Origin: Candidatus Alistipes merdigallinarum
GTDB lineage: Bacteria; Bacteroidota; Bacteroidia; Bacteroidales; Rikenellaceae
DNA: 64,000 nucleotides
Direction: 5' to 3'
Assembly: GCA_019119305.1 (NCBI GenBank)
Contig: DWXH01000019.1
Coordinates: 214,096 to 278,095 of the forward strand
In this document: positions 45,489 through 55,921 of the stretch, one piece after another
How the letters are laid out: each line of letters opens with the position of its first letter
Numbering within the stretch: the first letter of the stretch is position 1
Notes under the pieces: generated by a model
Database searches by the model: none
Told to the model about the DNA's origin: nothing
The model's input: the letters and a program-made list of their open reading frames with translations, nothing else
Position numbers and translations under genes: made by a program

Positions 45489-47348
45489 ATGACACAATTA
45501 GAAGAGTTCCGGGCATTGGGGCTGTCGGAAGATATGTTGGTCGCGATTCGGGCGAAAGGTTTTGAGACCCCCTCGCCGATTCAGAAATTGGTGATTCCCG
45601 TACTGTTGGATCCGTCGAAAACGCATGACGTGATTGCACAGGCTCAGACCGGTACGGGCAAGACTGCTGCATTCGGACTGCCGCTTTTGGAGCGGATTCA
45701 TCCCGAAAAGGGTGCTGCGGTACAGGGTTTGATTCTCGTCCCGACCCGAGAGCTGGCTTTGCAGGTCACCGAAGAGTTGTTGTCGTTTAACGCGAAGCGA
45801 AAACTGTCGATCACGTCGATTTACGGCGGAGCTTCACTGTCGGAACAGTTGCGTCGTCTGAAAAAAGGGGTGGATATCGTTGTGGGTACGCCCGGACGGA
45901 TTCTCGATCACCTGCATCGGGGAACCCTGCATATCGAAGAACTGAAATTCATGGTGCTCGATGAGGCGGACGAGATGTTGAATATGGGGTTTATCGAAGA
46001 TATCGAGGAAATCCTCTCCTGTACGAATGAATACCGTCGTATCCTGCTCTTTTCTGCAACGATGCCCGAACGGATTGTCCGGCTGTCGAAAAAATATATG
46101 CGTGAGACGCAGATTATCCGAGTCCCGGCTCAGGAGATAACGACCGATCTGACCGATCAGATCTATTTTGAGGTGCGGGACAGCGACAAATTCGATGCCC
46201 TGACGCGGATCATCGATGTGGAGCCCGAGTTCTACGGGATCGTTTTTTGCCGGACGAAGATAGGTGTCGACGAGGTAGCCAACCGGTTGATCGAACGGGG
46301 GTATGCGGCGGAAGGACTGCACGGTGACGTCTCGCAGGCACAACGCGAAAAGATTCTCAAGCGGTTTAAGAAGAAGTCTGTAAACATTCTGGTGGCTACG
46401 GATGTGGCGGCGCGGGGAATCGACATCAACAACCTGACGCACGTGATCAACTATTCGTTGCCGCAGGATACGGAGTCCTATGTGCACCGCATCGGTCGGA
46501 CCGGACGTGCCGGTAATACGGGTACGGCGATCACCTTTATCTCTCACTCCGAGTACCGGCAATTCAGCTCGTTGAAGCGTGAAATCAAGGTGGACATCAA
46601 GAAAGTGACTTTGCCTTCGGCTCAGGATGTCGTCGAAATAAAAAAGACCAAGATCAAAAACGATTTGACCGAGATCGTCGAAAATCAGTCCTATGAGAAA
46701 TATATGGATATGGCCGGAGAGATTCTGCGAAATGTAGATCCTGAAGTGGCGATGGCTTCGTTGTTGAAACTGGCGTTTAAGAACGAATTGGAGGAGAGCA
46801 GCTATCCCGAGATCCGGTCGATCAACGTCGATCGAAGGGGTACGGCCCGACTGTTTATATCGATCGGCCGAAAGGATGGCTACGATGCACGGAAACTTTG
46901 CGAGTTGCTTAAGCGCGAGTGCCGTTTGCCGGACAGTAAGATTGATGATGTGCGCGTGATGGAGAGCTACTCCTTCGCGACCGTTCCCTTTTCGGAGGCT
47001 CGGCAGGCCATCCGTCAGTTGAACAGCATCCATAAGGGAGGACGGCCCATTGCCGAGATGGCCAAGGGAAATTCCGACGGAGAGCAGCAGGAACGGGCAG
47101 AGCGTACCGGGGCAGCTGATTCGTCCCGTCAACAATCGGATGACCGTAGAAATGTTGCCGAGCGACGCCGCAAAACGATGGGACACGGCGGGAAAACCGC
47201 GGACAGAAAAAAGAAAAAAGGGCAGTCGGTCGAATGGGATAAGATTCAATGGGATGCGATCGATCCTAATTTCGGATCGGATGTGGGTTGGGGTGGAAAA
47301 TCGGGCTTCGACAAGCGGTTGACTGACCAGAAACGTCGGAAAAAATAG
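45489..47348 (+). CDS. deaD: DEAD-box ATP-dependent RNA helicase (DeaD/CsdA-type)
   Basis: 619 residues. Helicase motifs: FETPSPIQ (Q motif), AQTGTGKT, PTRELALQV, GTPGR, VLDEADEML, FSATMP, then ATDVAARGIDI and HRIGRTGRAG. A C-terminal DbpA-type RNA-binding domain lies around residues 455-535 (TARLFISIGRKDGYDAR to VRVMESYSFATVPF). The basic tail ends KRRKK. It unwinds RNA in ribosome assembly and cold adaptation. The frame extends to 45444, but ATG 45489 (MTQLEEFRALGL) matches homologues. Confidence 0.93.
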   Translation: MTQLEEFRALGLSEDMLVAIRAKGFETPSPIQKLVIPVLLDPSKTHDVIAQAQTGTGKTAAFGLPLLERIHPEKGAAVQGLILVPTRELALQVTEELLSFNAKRKLSITSIYGGASLSEQLRRLKKGVDIVVGTPGRILDHLHRGTLHIEELKFMVLDEADEMLNMGFIEDIEEILSCTNEYRRILLFSATMPERIVRLSKKYMRETQIIRVPAQEITTDLTDQIYFEVRDSDKFDALTRIIDVEPEFYGIVFCRTKIGVDEVANRLIERGYAAEGLHGDVSQAQREKILKRFKKKSVNILVATDVAARGIDINNLTHVINYSLPQDTESYVHRIGRTGRAGNTGTAITFISHSEYRQFSSLKREIKVDIKKVTLPSAQDVVEIKKTKIKNDLTEIVENQSYEKYMDMAGEILRNVDPEVAMASLLKLAFKNELEESSYPEIRSINVDRRGTARLFISIGRKDGYDARKLCELLKRECRLPDSKIDDVRVMESYSFATVPFSEARQAIRQLNSIHKGGRPIAEMAKGNSDGEQQERAERTGAADSSRQQSDDRRNVAERRRKTMGHGGKTADRKKKKGQSVEWDKIQWDAIDPNFGSDVGWGGKSGFDKRLTDQKRRKK

Positions 47349-47383
47349 GTCACACTGTCCATTCTGTGACAAAGTGGCGGTAA

Positions 47384-47419
47384 AACTGACAGGGAAGACC
47401 TTTTTCTGTCAGTTTTTTT
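47384..47419 (+). terminator. Terminator of deaD
   Basis: Stem AACTGACAG/CTGTCAGTT with T run; a smaller hairpin GTCACA/TGTGAC precedes it right after the stop. Confidence 0.75.
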
Positions 47420-47538
47420 GTGCAAAAATGTGACATTTCCCGTTTGGCATACTATGTGTAAAAGTAGGGTACGTCTTCCGAAAGGAAAGGCAGAATGATG
47501 AAACAAATTGTTGAATAAATTTTAAAAATAACATCGTT

Positions 47539-47808
47539 ATGAACGTTAAACCTTTATCAGACAGAGTCGTGATTGAACCCAATCCGGCAGAAGAGAAAAC
47601 GGCAGGCGGATTGTATATCCCCGATACAGCTAAAGAGAAACCGCTGGCAGGTAAAGTGATTGCAGTCGGTCCCGGTACGGCTGATGTGAAAATGGAAGTG
47701 AAAGTGGGCGATCAGGTGCTTTACGGTAAATATGCAGGAACGGAAATCAGCATCGATGGCAAGGATTATCTGATTATGAAACAGAACGATATTCTTGCGA
47801 TTATCTAA
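47539..47808 (+). CDS. groES: Co-chaperonin GroES
   Basis: 89 residues: [20 protein letters not shown], the mobile loop [15 protein letters not shown] and [14 protein letters not shown]. Forms the heptameric lid of GroEL. No CIRCE element is visible upstream, so HrcA control is not supported. groEL follows after 32 bases. Confidence 0.97.
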   Translation: MNVKPLSDRVVIEPNPAEEKTAGGLYIPDTAKEKPLAGKVIAVGPGTADVKMEVKVGDQVLYGKYAGTEISIDGKDYLIMKQNDILAII

Positions 47809-47834
47809 AAATGACAAAATAAAAAAAAGGATAA

Positions 47835-49475
<1,641 letters not shown>

Positions 49476-49493
49476 TCTTTGTCCATAATAGTA

Positions 49494-49529
49494 AAAGCGC
49501 CGGAAGAGATCTCTTCCGGCGCTTTTTTT
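49494..49529 (+). terminator. Terminator of groESL
   Basis: Perfect 14-bp stem (AAAGCGCCGGAAGA/TCTTCCGGCGCTTT) with a GATC loop and seven T residues. Confidence 0.9.
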
Positions 49530-49584
49530 GTGCATTTCCGTTTGGAGGGGGAGGCTGTCGCGGAGGTGTTGTCAACGATCCCTG

Positions 49585-50259
49585 TTACCAAACGATAGGT
49601 GTGCGTCCTGTTTGGGCCAGGTATTGGTTGGCCTGGCTGAAATGGCGGCATCCGAAGAATCCCCGATGGGCCGAGAGCGGTGAAGGGTGTACGCTCTTCA
49701 AAATACAGTTTTTTTGCGGATCGACCATGGCTGCCTTACGTTGGGCGTAATTACCCCAAAGCATATATACGATACCCTGTTTGTGTTGGGCGATGGCCTG
49801 TACGACTGCATCGGTAAAGCGTTCCCATCCTTTCCCGGCATGGGAGGCGGCTTCATGGGCCCGGACGGTCAGTACGGCGTTGAGCAGCAAAACACCCTGC
49901 TCGGCCCAGCGGTCGAGGTTGCCGCTGGTCGGTATGGGGCTTCCGACGTCGGACTTTACCTCCTGGAAAATGTTGACCAGCGATGGCGGGAAAGGTACAC
50001 CGTCGTTCACCGAAAAGCAGAGCCCGTTGGCCTGTCCGATGCCGTGGTAAGGGTCTTGTCCGATGATCACGACTTTCAAATCATCGGGCATGCACTTTTC
50101 AAAGGCCCGGAAAATGTTGCGCCCTGCAGGAAAGATCCGATGTGTGGCATATTCCTGTTTGACGAAAGATACGAGTTCGGCAAAATACTCTTTCTCGAAT
50201 TCCGCTCCGATCAGAGCTTTCCATTGGGGGGCGATTCTGACTTCCATGTTGTACTGCAT
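49585..50259 (-). CDS. ung: Uracil-DNA glycosylase (family 1)
   Basis: 224 residues. The catalytic loop VVIIGQDPYHGIGQANGL and the HPSPLSAHRGFFG leucine loop are intact. Removes uracil from DNA in base-excision repair. A start at the fifth codon is equally likely. It begins directly after the stop of the HTH-S24 repressor gene (no gap), so the two are probably one transcript, an unusual pairing for a DNA-repair gene. Confidence 0.96.
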   Translation of the reverse strand: MQYNMEVRIAPQWKALIGAEFEKEYFAELVSFVKQEYATHRIFPAGRNIFRAFEKCMPDDLKVVIIGQDPYHGIGQANGLCFSVNDGVPFPPSLVNIFQEVKSDVGSPIPTSGNLDRWAEQGVLLLNAVLTVRAHEAASHAGKGWERFTDAVVQAIAQHKQGIVYMLWGNYAQRKAAMVDPQKNCILKSVHPSPLSAHRGFFGCRHFSQANQYLAQTGRTPIVW

Positions 50260-50958
50260 TTATCTGATTGAATTCATCCGGATGCTCGCTTTGACAAAGG
50301 CCAGTGCCCGGATTTTCGAGATTTCCACCTCTTTGTCCGCATGGTGCGGATTCTGGCTGACCAGTTTGATGTAACCGGGTTTATCTGATTTTTGGATATA
50401 TTTTACCGTAATATATTCCTCTCCGTCGATGTCGATCGAGAGCAGGTACATGTCCCCCCAAAAAATATCTTCCAGATCGTTCAGCTGCTTGTACAGGACG
50501 ATATCTCCGCTTTTCAGCAATGGGTACATGCTGTCTCCCACAATGTAGATGGCTCCGTCACATTTGGGAAGGTTGGGAATATGGATGTAGTCGACCGGAT
50601 TCTGGGCCGACTTGTCGAGAAACAGCGGGACGAGTCCGGCGGTTCCTTCGATATTGTAGAGCGGTACGCTTTGTGACGGAAGGGTATGGTCGCTGTTGTG
50701 GAAAAAGGTCTGTTCGGGCCGTTGTTCGTTGAACATGCTTCCGGTTCCCGACTCCAGCCATTCCGGATTTATGTTCAATTGTTGAATGAGGATGTTCCGG
50801 TTACGTTCTGATAGTGCAGCTCTTCCGGTTTCGATCATGGAAAGAGCACTTTTCCCGATGCCGAGTATGTTCGATAGCTCTTCTTGAGTCATGGAAAGTT
50901 CGTTTCGGATCATGCGAATTCTCCCATTGACACTCAATTCATTAAATTTTTTTCCCAT
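50260..50958 (-). CDS. HTH (XRE) repressor with S24/LexA-type autoprotease domain
   Basis: 232 residues. Residues 10-65 form an XRE helix-turn-helix (MTQEELSNILGIGKSALSMI). The C-terminal S24 domain has the catalytic Ser in VGDSMYPLLKSGD and Lys in EYITVKYIQ, and a possible Ala-Gly self-cleavage site in EGTAGLVPLF. This is the design of CI-like repressors removed by RecA after DNA damage. It lies divergent from the terminase operon with paired dyads between them. The gene's own -7 box overlaps one dyad, so autoregulation is likely. Confidence 0.82.
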   Translation of the reverse strand: MGKKFNELSVNGRIRMIRNELSMTQEELSNILGIGKSALSMIETGRAALSERNRNILIQQLNINPEWLESGTGSMFNEQRPEQTFFHNSDHTLPSQSVPLYNIEGTAGLVPLFLDKSAQNPVDYIHIPNLPKCDGAIYIVGDSMYPLLKSGDIVLYKQLNDLEDIFWGDMYLLSIDIDGEEYITVKYIQKSDKPGYIKLVSQNPHHADKEVEISKIRALAFVKASIRMNSIR

Positions 50959-50983
50959 TTTTTAGGGCTGAAAAAGTTTAAAG

Positions 50984-51043
50984 TTCAAAAATTGAATATA
51001 TATTTGTAGTACAAAGTTAAATTATTTTATGTAAAAAAGCAAA
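50984..51043. promoter_or_regulatory. Promoter and dyads between the repressor and the terminase operon
   Basis: Two palindromes: TTCAA-AAA-TTGAA at 50984-50996 and TTTGTA-G-TACAAA at 51003-51015. On the minus strand TAACTTTG (51019-51012) with TTTG 20 bases upstream (51043-51040) forms the repressor promoter, overlapping the second palindrome. These look like operators. I see no equally good promoter for the plus-strand operon starting at 51158. Confidence 0.55.
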
Positions 51044-51157
51044 TCGTAATCGCTAAATCTTGTCTCGCTCAGAACGATTCAGTGGGGAAACGGAGGGTAA
51101 AAAAATGTATAAACCGGATGGAAGGCGATAGGTTTACTTTTACGACGGAAATAAAAT

Positions 51158-51457
51158 ATGGAGGAGTCTGTCATGATTGAGATCAGTGAAAAAATGTATG
51201 AGGAGATTGCGGCACTGTTGCTCGCTGAAATCGGAGACAAGGATTATTTTAATGGTACGGTTGAGTACGATACGGAAGAGTTTTATTCGTCGTTGACCTG
51301 TTCGTTGATCGTGTGTCGGGAGCCCGAGTCATTGGGAATTTTATCAATCCTTCCGGTATGGTGGGATTATGATATCGCATTGTGCGACGGAGTGCAGCTG
51401 AATGATTTCAGTTGGTTGGAATTGGACCGTTATTTGGCAAAAAAAATAAAAGGATGA
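51158..51457 (+). CDS. Hypothetical protein, first gene of the terminase operon
   Basis: 99 residues, beginning MEESVMIEISEKMYEE. It contains DKDYFNGTVEYDTEEFYSSL and PVWWDYDIALCDG, a pattern I associate with small conserved proteins of Bacteroidetes prophages; function unknown. The stop overlaps the next start (ATGA), indicating coupling. Confidence 0.6.
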   Translation: MEESVMIEISEKMYEEIAALLLAEIGDKDYFNGTVEYDTEEFYSSLTCSLIVCREPESLGILSILPVWWDYDIALCDGVQLNDFSWLELDRYLAKKIKG

Positions 51458-51981
51458 TGGCGATGTCGGCAATAAGGATACAAGAACAAGTCGGGGTGGA
51501 AGATGAGCTGTCCGGTGACGCTGCTCGAAATGAATCCGTATGCTCAGAAACAATGCGTTCTCAAGACCTTACTCGAAAAACACGGACGGGAAAGAATTTT
51601 ATAGTGGATCGAACGGAAAATACAGGGCCATATCGGTTGTTGGATCAATCAACTTTTCATCTGTTGTACGACCGGACTTTACAGGGATTGTTGAAGCGGG
51701 TACGCGGATATGTGGTGCGGGAGGTGAAAACCACTTACGAGTATGATGGTGCGGGAGAAAAAAGAATTAAAAGCGAGGTGGTTACACGTAAACGACAAGG
51801 GCCAGATTTGTCTGCGATTATTTTTGTGCTGACCAATATCGATTCACAGCATTGGAGGGCTAAAGGTTTTACAGAGCAGGATCAGGCATTGAATCCAGTA
51901 GCGTTACCGGATCTTTCGGCGTTGACCGATCCCGAATTACAGGAGTTGGCCGGATGGGGAGATATTCAAAATGAGGATTGA
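51454..51981 (+). CDS. Terminase small-subunit-like protein
   Basis: About 175 residues. The N-terminal ~90 residues are variable; the C-terminal part has a KTTYEYDGAGEKRIKSEV strand pair and then AIIFVLTNIDSQHWRAKGF, a phrase typical of small terminase-like proteins in Bacteroidetes phages. Position directly before the large terminase supports it. The start is ATG at 51454, overlapping the previous stop. Confidence 0.55.
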   Translation: MMAMSAIRIQEQVGVEDELSGDAARNESVCSETMRSQDLTRKTRTGKNFIVDRTENTGPYRLLDQSTFHLLYDRTLQGLLKRVRGYVVREVKTTYEYDGAGEKRIKSEVVTRKRQGPDLSAIIFVLTNIDSQHWRAKGFTEQDQALNPVALPDLSALTDPELQELAGWGDIQNED

Positions 51982-53432
51982 TGAGATTGACGAAAAAACA
52001 GGCTGCAGAGGAGTTGGCACGACGTTCTTTGAATAATTTCGCACGGTGGATCGAGCCTTCGGTGCGAATGACTCGTTTCCATCGAAAATATTACGGATTG
52101 TTGAATGATTTTGCCTCCGGAAAAATCAAACGACTGATTGTGTCGATGCCGCCCCAGCACGGAAAGTCGTTGGGTGCGTCGGTTTTGTTACCTGCCTATC
52201 TGTTGGGAGGTGATCCGAATTTGAAAATCGTTCTCGCGTCGTATAATGTACGGTTGGCTTCCCGATTCAATCGTCGGGTGCAACGGTTGATGAGTAGTGC
52301 GGCGTACCGCGGGGTATTTCCAGAGAGTCGGTTGAAAACAGGCAACAAAGGAGGTGTGTTGAGGACAAGCGATGAATTTGAAATCGAGGGGCATACGGGA
52401 GGAATGCTCAGTGTCGGCCGGGGTGGTTCTCTGACCGGGAATCCGGTGGATGTGTTGATCATGGACGATCTCTATAAGGACTCTATGGAGGCGAACTCCC
52501 CGTTGATCCGGGATCATGTATGGGAGTGGTACAATGCGGTGGCAAAGACGCGGATGCACAACGATACGCGGGAGCTGATTGTTTTTACACGTTGGCATGA
52601 GGACGATTTGGTGGGACGTCTGATGCAGCGCGAACGTGTGGTCGAGTTGCGGGATCCGGCACAGGTGTCGGCAGCGGTGTCGGATACGGTGTGGTGGCAT
52701 CTGAATTTCGAGGCGATCAAACGCGGCGCCCCGACTCCGTTGGATCCGAGAAACGAGGGCGATGCGTTGTGGCCGCAGCGGCATTCACTGGCTCTATTGG
52801 AGCGAAAACGCCGACTCGACCCTTTTCTGTTCGAAACGATGTATCAGGGGATTCCTTCAGTTCGTGAAGGATTGCTCTATGGAGAGCGTTTTGTGACCTA
52901 TTCCGAACGGCCGGCCGATCCGATCCGCCGAGCGAATTATACCGATACGGCTGATACGGGGTCGGATTACCTCTGTTCGGTCTGTTACGAGGTTGGGGCG
53001 GACGGTATGATTTATGTGACGGATGTGGTATATACCGCGTTGGATATGGATCGGACGGAAGAGCTGGTGGCCGAGATGTTGCTCCGGAACGGAACGGTGG
53101 AGGCTCGGATCGAGAGCAATAACGGGGGGCGGGGATTTGCACGTGCTGTGGCCCGTCGCTGTCCGGGGGTTCGTGTCGATTGGTTCCATCAGTCCCACAA
53201 CAAGGAGGCCCGGATTTTGTCCAATGCGCCGGCCGTTTTGACGCAAATAGTTATGCCGGAAGGATGGCATTTGCGGTGGAGTGAATTTTATGGGGATTTG
53301 GTCACCTTTCGGCGTTTGTTCCGGACAAACCGGCACGATGATGCTCCCGACGTATTGACCGGCATCATCGAGACCGAAGCGGAAATAGCCGGACGGTCAG
53401 GTTTCTGTGCCTATGGATTTATGCGGAAGTAA
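51981..53432 (+). CDS. terL: Phage terminase large subunit
   Basis: 483 residues. Walker A-like motif MPPQHGKSLGAS, then YNVRLASRFNRRVQRLM, adenine/B motif VDVLIMDDLYKDSME, coupling motif FTRWHEDDLVGRL, and a C-terminal RNase-H-like nuclease part with acidic residues (CYEVGADGMIYVTDVVY, RIESNNGGRGFARAV, DDAPDVLTGIIE). It is the ATP-driven motor that packs DNA through the portal and cuts it. ATG 51981 shares a base with the upstream stop. No head gene follows; umuC is convergent. Confidence 0.85.
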   Translation: MRLTKKQAAEELARRSLNNFARWIEPSVRMTRFHRKYYGLLNDFASGKIKRLIVSMPPQHGKSLGASVLLPAYLLGGDPNLKIVLASYNVRLASRFNRRVQRLMSSAAYRGVFPESRLKTGNKGGVLRTSDEFEIEGHTGGMLSVGRGGSLTGNPVDVLIMDDLYKDSMEANSPLIRDHVWEWYNAVAKTRMHNDTRELIVFTRWHEDDLVGRLMQRERVVELRDPAQVSAAVSDTVWWHLNFEAIKRGAPTPLDPRNEGDALWPQRHSLALLERKRRLDPFLFETMYQGIPSVREGLLYGERFVTYSERPADPIRRANYTDTADTGSDYLCSVCYEVGADGMIYVTDVVYTALDMDRTEELVAEMLLRNGTVEARIESNNGGRGFARAVARRCPGVRVDWFHQSHNKEARILSNAPAVLTQIVMPEGWHLRWSEFYGDLVTFRRLFRTNRHDDAPDVLTGIIETEAEIAGRSGFCAYGFMRK

Positions 53433-53589
53433 ACATGCGTGAGAGGGTATGGGGAACAAAGAGTTAATTGAAAATTTCTTGAGATGAGTTTGAAAGAAAA
53501 AGATACGGTTAGGCACACAGCAGTTAGCGAAAATTAGAATTTATCCCCTAAAGTCCGAAAAATTACGCTTTGACTACTAATAGTTCCTC

Positions 53590-54819
53590 TCAGTCGGTCG
53601 TGTAACGGGGGCTCAGGTGTTCGCGGTTCATGCGAAACGGTTCGGTGCCTTGTGCGGCGACAATGATTTTCCCTTTGCCGAAGGTCCGGTTCATGCGATC
53701 CACCGTCTCCATCAGTCGGGCCTGTTTGTCGTGATCGACCGGGGAGAAAAGCGACCGCTGAATCTCCGAAGCCGGAGTGATATCCGAAAGGATGACTCCG
53801 GCTTTTTTGTATCCGTATCCATGACAGTAGATTTGGTACAGGGCCTTGCGGGCACTTTTTACGATGTCCGGTGTACAAGCGGTGGGTTCCGGTAGGAGCG
53901 ACAGCCCGGTTTCGTAGCGTTGCGGTTGGTCGTCGCGGTGCCGGTTGGTGTAGATAAAAGTTCTCACCTCACGGCACACCGATTGTTGTTTACGCAGCTT
54001 TTCTGCACACATCGAAGCGAACTCCGCAACGATCTTCTCCAGCGCTTCCCGTTCGTAAATCTCTTGGGGAAAACTTCTGGAGGTTGTAATCTGTTGTTTT
54101 TGCGGGGGAAGGTCGTCAAAGTCGATGCAGGCGATTCCTTGCAGTTCGTTCCATGTTTTCAGGCCCGTAATTCCCATGCGTTTTTGGATCCACTCTTTGG
54201 GTAACCGGATGAATTGCCGGGCTGTTGTGATACCTAAACTGTCGAACATCCTGCCGTAGCGGCGTCCGATTCCCCAAATATCCCGCAACGGAAAGGTCGA
54301 CAGCACTTTTTCGATGTCCTGAGGGCGGTGCATGTAGCAGCAGCCGTACAGTTTCGGGTAGCTTTTGGCTAATTTACTGGCGATTTTGGCCAACGTTTTG
54401 GTCGGGGCGATACCGATGCTGACGGGGATTCCTGTATTGCGGCGGATGATCCGTCCGACGCGACGGCCATATTCGTCCAACGGTTCGGTGATACTGCGCA
54501 AATCGAAAAATGCTTCGTCGATCGAATAGACCTCCGTACTTGGGACGAGCGACCGCAAGGTGGTCATGACCCGGTGTGACAGGTCTCCGTAGAGGGTAAA
54601 GTTCGCCGAAAAGATGGTAATACCGTATTTTTTGATGAGGGGTTGGGCCTGATAGAGCGGTTGCCCCATTTTGATGCCGGCCGCTTTGGCCTCGTTGGAA
54701 CGGGCGATGATACACCCGTCGTTGTTGGAGAGTACGACGACGGGCCTCCCGTTCAGATCGGGGCGGAAAACCCGTTCGCACGAGACAAAAAAATTGTTGC
54801 AGTCGCAGAGCCCGTACAT
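53590..54819 (-). CDS. umuC: Y-family DNA polymerase V subunit UmuC
   Basis: 409 residues. MYGLCDCNNFFVSCERVFRP, CIIARSNEAKAAGIKMG, the catalytic SIDEAFFDL, PVSIGIAPTKTLAKIASKLA and a little-finger domain (SFPQEIYEREALEKIVAEF). With processed UmuD it makes error-prone DNA polymerase V for translesion synthesis after DNA damage. It follows umuD after 7 bases. Confidence 0.94.
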   Translation of the reverse strand: MYGLCDCNNFFVSCERVFRPDLNGRPVVVLSNNDGCIIARSNEAKAAGIKMGQPLYQAQPLIKKYGITIFSANFTLYGDLSHRVMTTLRSLVPSTEVYSIDEAFFDLRSITEPLDEYGRRVGRIIRRNTGIPVSIGIAPTKTLAKIASKLAKSYPKLYGCCYMHRPQDIEKVLSTFPLRDIWGIGRRYGRMFDSLGITTARQFIRLPKEWIQKRMGITGLKTWNELQGIACIDFDDLPPQKQQITTSRSFPQEIYEREALEKIVAEFASMCAEKLRKQQSVCREVRTFIYTNRHRDDQPQRYETGLSLLPEPTACTPDIVKSARKALYQIYCHGYGYKKAGVILSDITPASEIQRSLFSPVDHDKQARLMETVDRMNRTFGKGKIIVAAQGTEPFRMNREHLSPRYTTD

Positions 54820-54826
54820 CTTTTAC

Positions 54827-55270
54827 CTATTTGAACGTTTTGATTGCGTGGCGCACAACGCCCCAAATGATCAGTTCACCCTCTGCCGCTACCCTGATGG
54901 GTGGATATTTGGGGTTTGAGGGGAGCAGCTGTACGTTGTCGTGTTCGATTTTTACCCTTTTTACGGTGAACTCTCCGTTCAGGTAGCAAATGGCGATACA
55001 TCCGTCGTAGGCCTCTATGGATTTGTCGACGATCAACAGATCTCCGTTCCCGATGCCGTCGCCGCTCATGCTGTCTCCCGATACACGGACGATAAACGTT
55101 GAGGCCGGGTTGTGGATCAACGCTTTGTTCAGATCGAGTGGGGCATCCAGAAAATCGTCGGCAGGAGAGGGAAATCCTGCCTGAACGGAACCTCCGGCTA
55201 CGGATAGCTCCTGCAGCGTCGAGGTGTCCGGGCGAATGAACGATAGATTAGGTTCAGAACGGTCTTTCAT
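54827..55270 (-). CDS. umuD: UmuD-like S24 autoprotease
   Basis: 147 residues, normal UmuD size. Cleavage site region QAGFPSPADDFLDAPLDL, Ser in VSGDSMSGDGIGNGDLL, Lys in FTVKRVKIE. RecA-stimulated self-cleavage activates it for UmuC. It is the first gene of the umuDC operon; a TATTTTTG box lies 23 bases upstream. Confidence 0.92.
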   Translation of the reverse strand: MKDRSEPNLSFIRPDTSTLQELSVAGGSVQAGFPSPADDFLDAPLDLNKALIHNPASTFIVRVSGDSMSGDGIGNGDLLIVDKSIEAYDGCIAICYLNGEFTVKRVKIEHDNVQLLPSNPKYPPIRVAAEGELIIWGVVRHAIKTFK

Positions 55271-55292
55271 GTGTTTCTCGAGATATTTGTTG

Positions 55293-55300
55293 CAAAAATA
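55293..55300 (-). promoter_or_regulatory. -7 promoter box of umuDC
   Basis: The minus strand reads TATTTTTG, 23 bases before the umuD ATG. Further upstream an imperfect repeat AAGAA-N7-TTCTT (55331-55347) could be an SOS-type operator, but the motif is short. From 55301 to 55498 I see nothing else. Confidence 0.5.
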
Positions 55301-55498
55301 CGGATTATCTTCGGCAGAAAGTATGTATAGAAGAACGAATGATTCTTGGAAAGCTCAAAAAATGGACCGGATTTTTTCAGATTAGTCAGCAGACATGGAG
55401 GGTAGTCGTTGATGTTATTCGATCGGGTGATTTTCCGGCCGTTGTCCTTTGTCGTTGGCTGAAAGTAGAAATGTTTTGGCCGGGTGTGGATGCTGAAT

Positions 55499-55530
55499 AA
55501 AAAAAGAGACCTGATTAATATAGGTCTCTT
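55499..55530 (-). terminator. Terminator of tRNA-Met
   Basis: A 9-bp stem (AAGAGACCT/AGGTCTCTT) with a T run on the minus strand, about 60 bases after the tRNA. Confidence 0.7.
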
Positions 55531-55590
55531 CGTTTCCTTTATCTTTCCACCTCTTTTTTTGCCCTTCTCCCTTCTTTTCTCCCTTTTTTG

Positions 55591-55664
55591 TAGCGAGACC
55601 GGGACTTGAACCCGGGACCTTCGGATTATGAATCCGACGCTCTAACCAGCTGAGCTATCTCGCC
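55591..55664 (-). tRNA. tRNA-Met (anticodon CAT, elongator type)
   Basis: A 74-base cloverleaf: acceptor GGCGAGA/TCTCGCT, D-arm AGCTCAGCTGGTTAGAGC, anticodon stem TCGGA/TCCGA around TTCATAA, T-arm CCGGGTTCAAGTCCCGG. The first pair is matched and there is no run of three G-C pairs at the anticodon stem base, so it is not the initiator. An Ile2 (lysidine) tRNA cannot be fully excluded. Confidence 0.9.
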
Positions 55665-55769
55665 ATGCCTGCAATTTTCGGATTTTCACCTTCCCTTATC
55701 TGTCTCTGACTAACCGTTTGTGCCGATGGCCGGAATCTTAGGAAGAGGACGTCATCCGTATTGCGAGTG

Positions 55770-55800
55770 CAAAAGTAGCAAATATTTTTTTTCGGACAAA
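55770..55800 (-). promoter_or_regulatory. Consensus promoter of tRNA-Met
   Basis: Minus strand: TTTG (55800-55797), exactly 19 bases, TACTTTTG (55777-55770). It is the same ideal -33/-7 spacing as the tRNA-Glu promoter. The gap of about 100 bases before the tRNA implies a processed leader. Confidence 0.65.
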
Positions 55801-55921
55801 TTCTTGCGAGGCTTTTTTGACTAAAATTAAAATTCATCGAAACGTAATGGTTCGAAATCCGGAATTTTGTACCTTTATAGCCGGAAAAGAATCTAATCGA
55901 TCAAACAAATAAATACAGAAG

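Noticed and set aside
45834..47372. 512-codon ORF antisense to deaD
   Set aside because: Shadow frame of a well-conserved helicase gene.
47420..47538. CIRCE or other heat-shock operator before groES
   Set aside because: No TTAGCACTC-N9-GAGTGCTAA-like repeat is present.
53484..53537. 17-codon ORF (MSLKEKDTVRHTAVSEN) just after terL, possibly the start of a lost portal gene
   Set aside because: Too short and without recognisable similarity; could be chance.
55331..55347. AAGAA-N7-TTCTT before umuDC as an SOS box, with a similar AGAACGATTC near 51068
   Set aside because: Arms are short and the second copy is not palindromic; not enough to name a LexA site.
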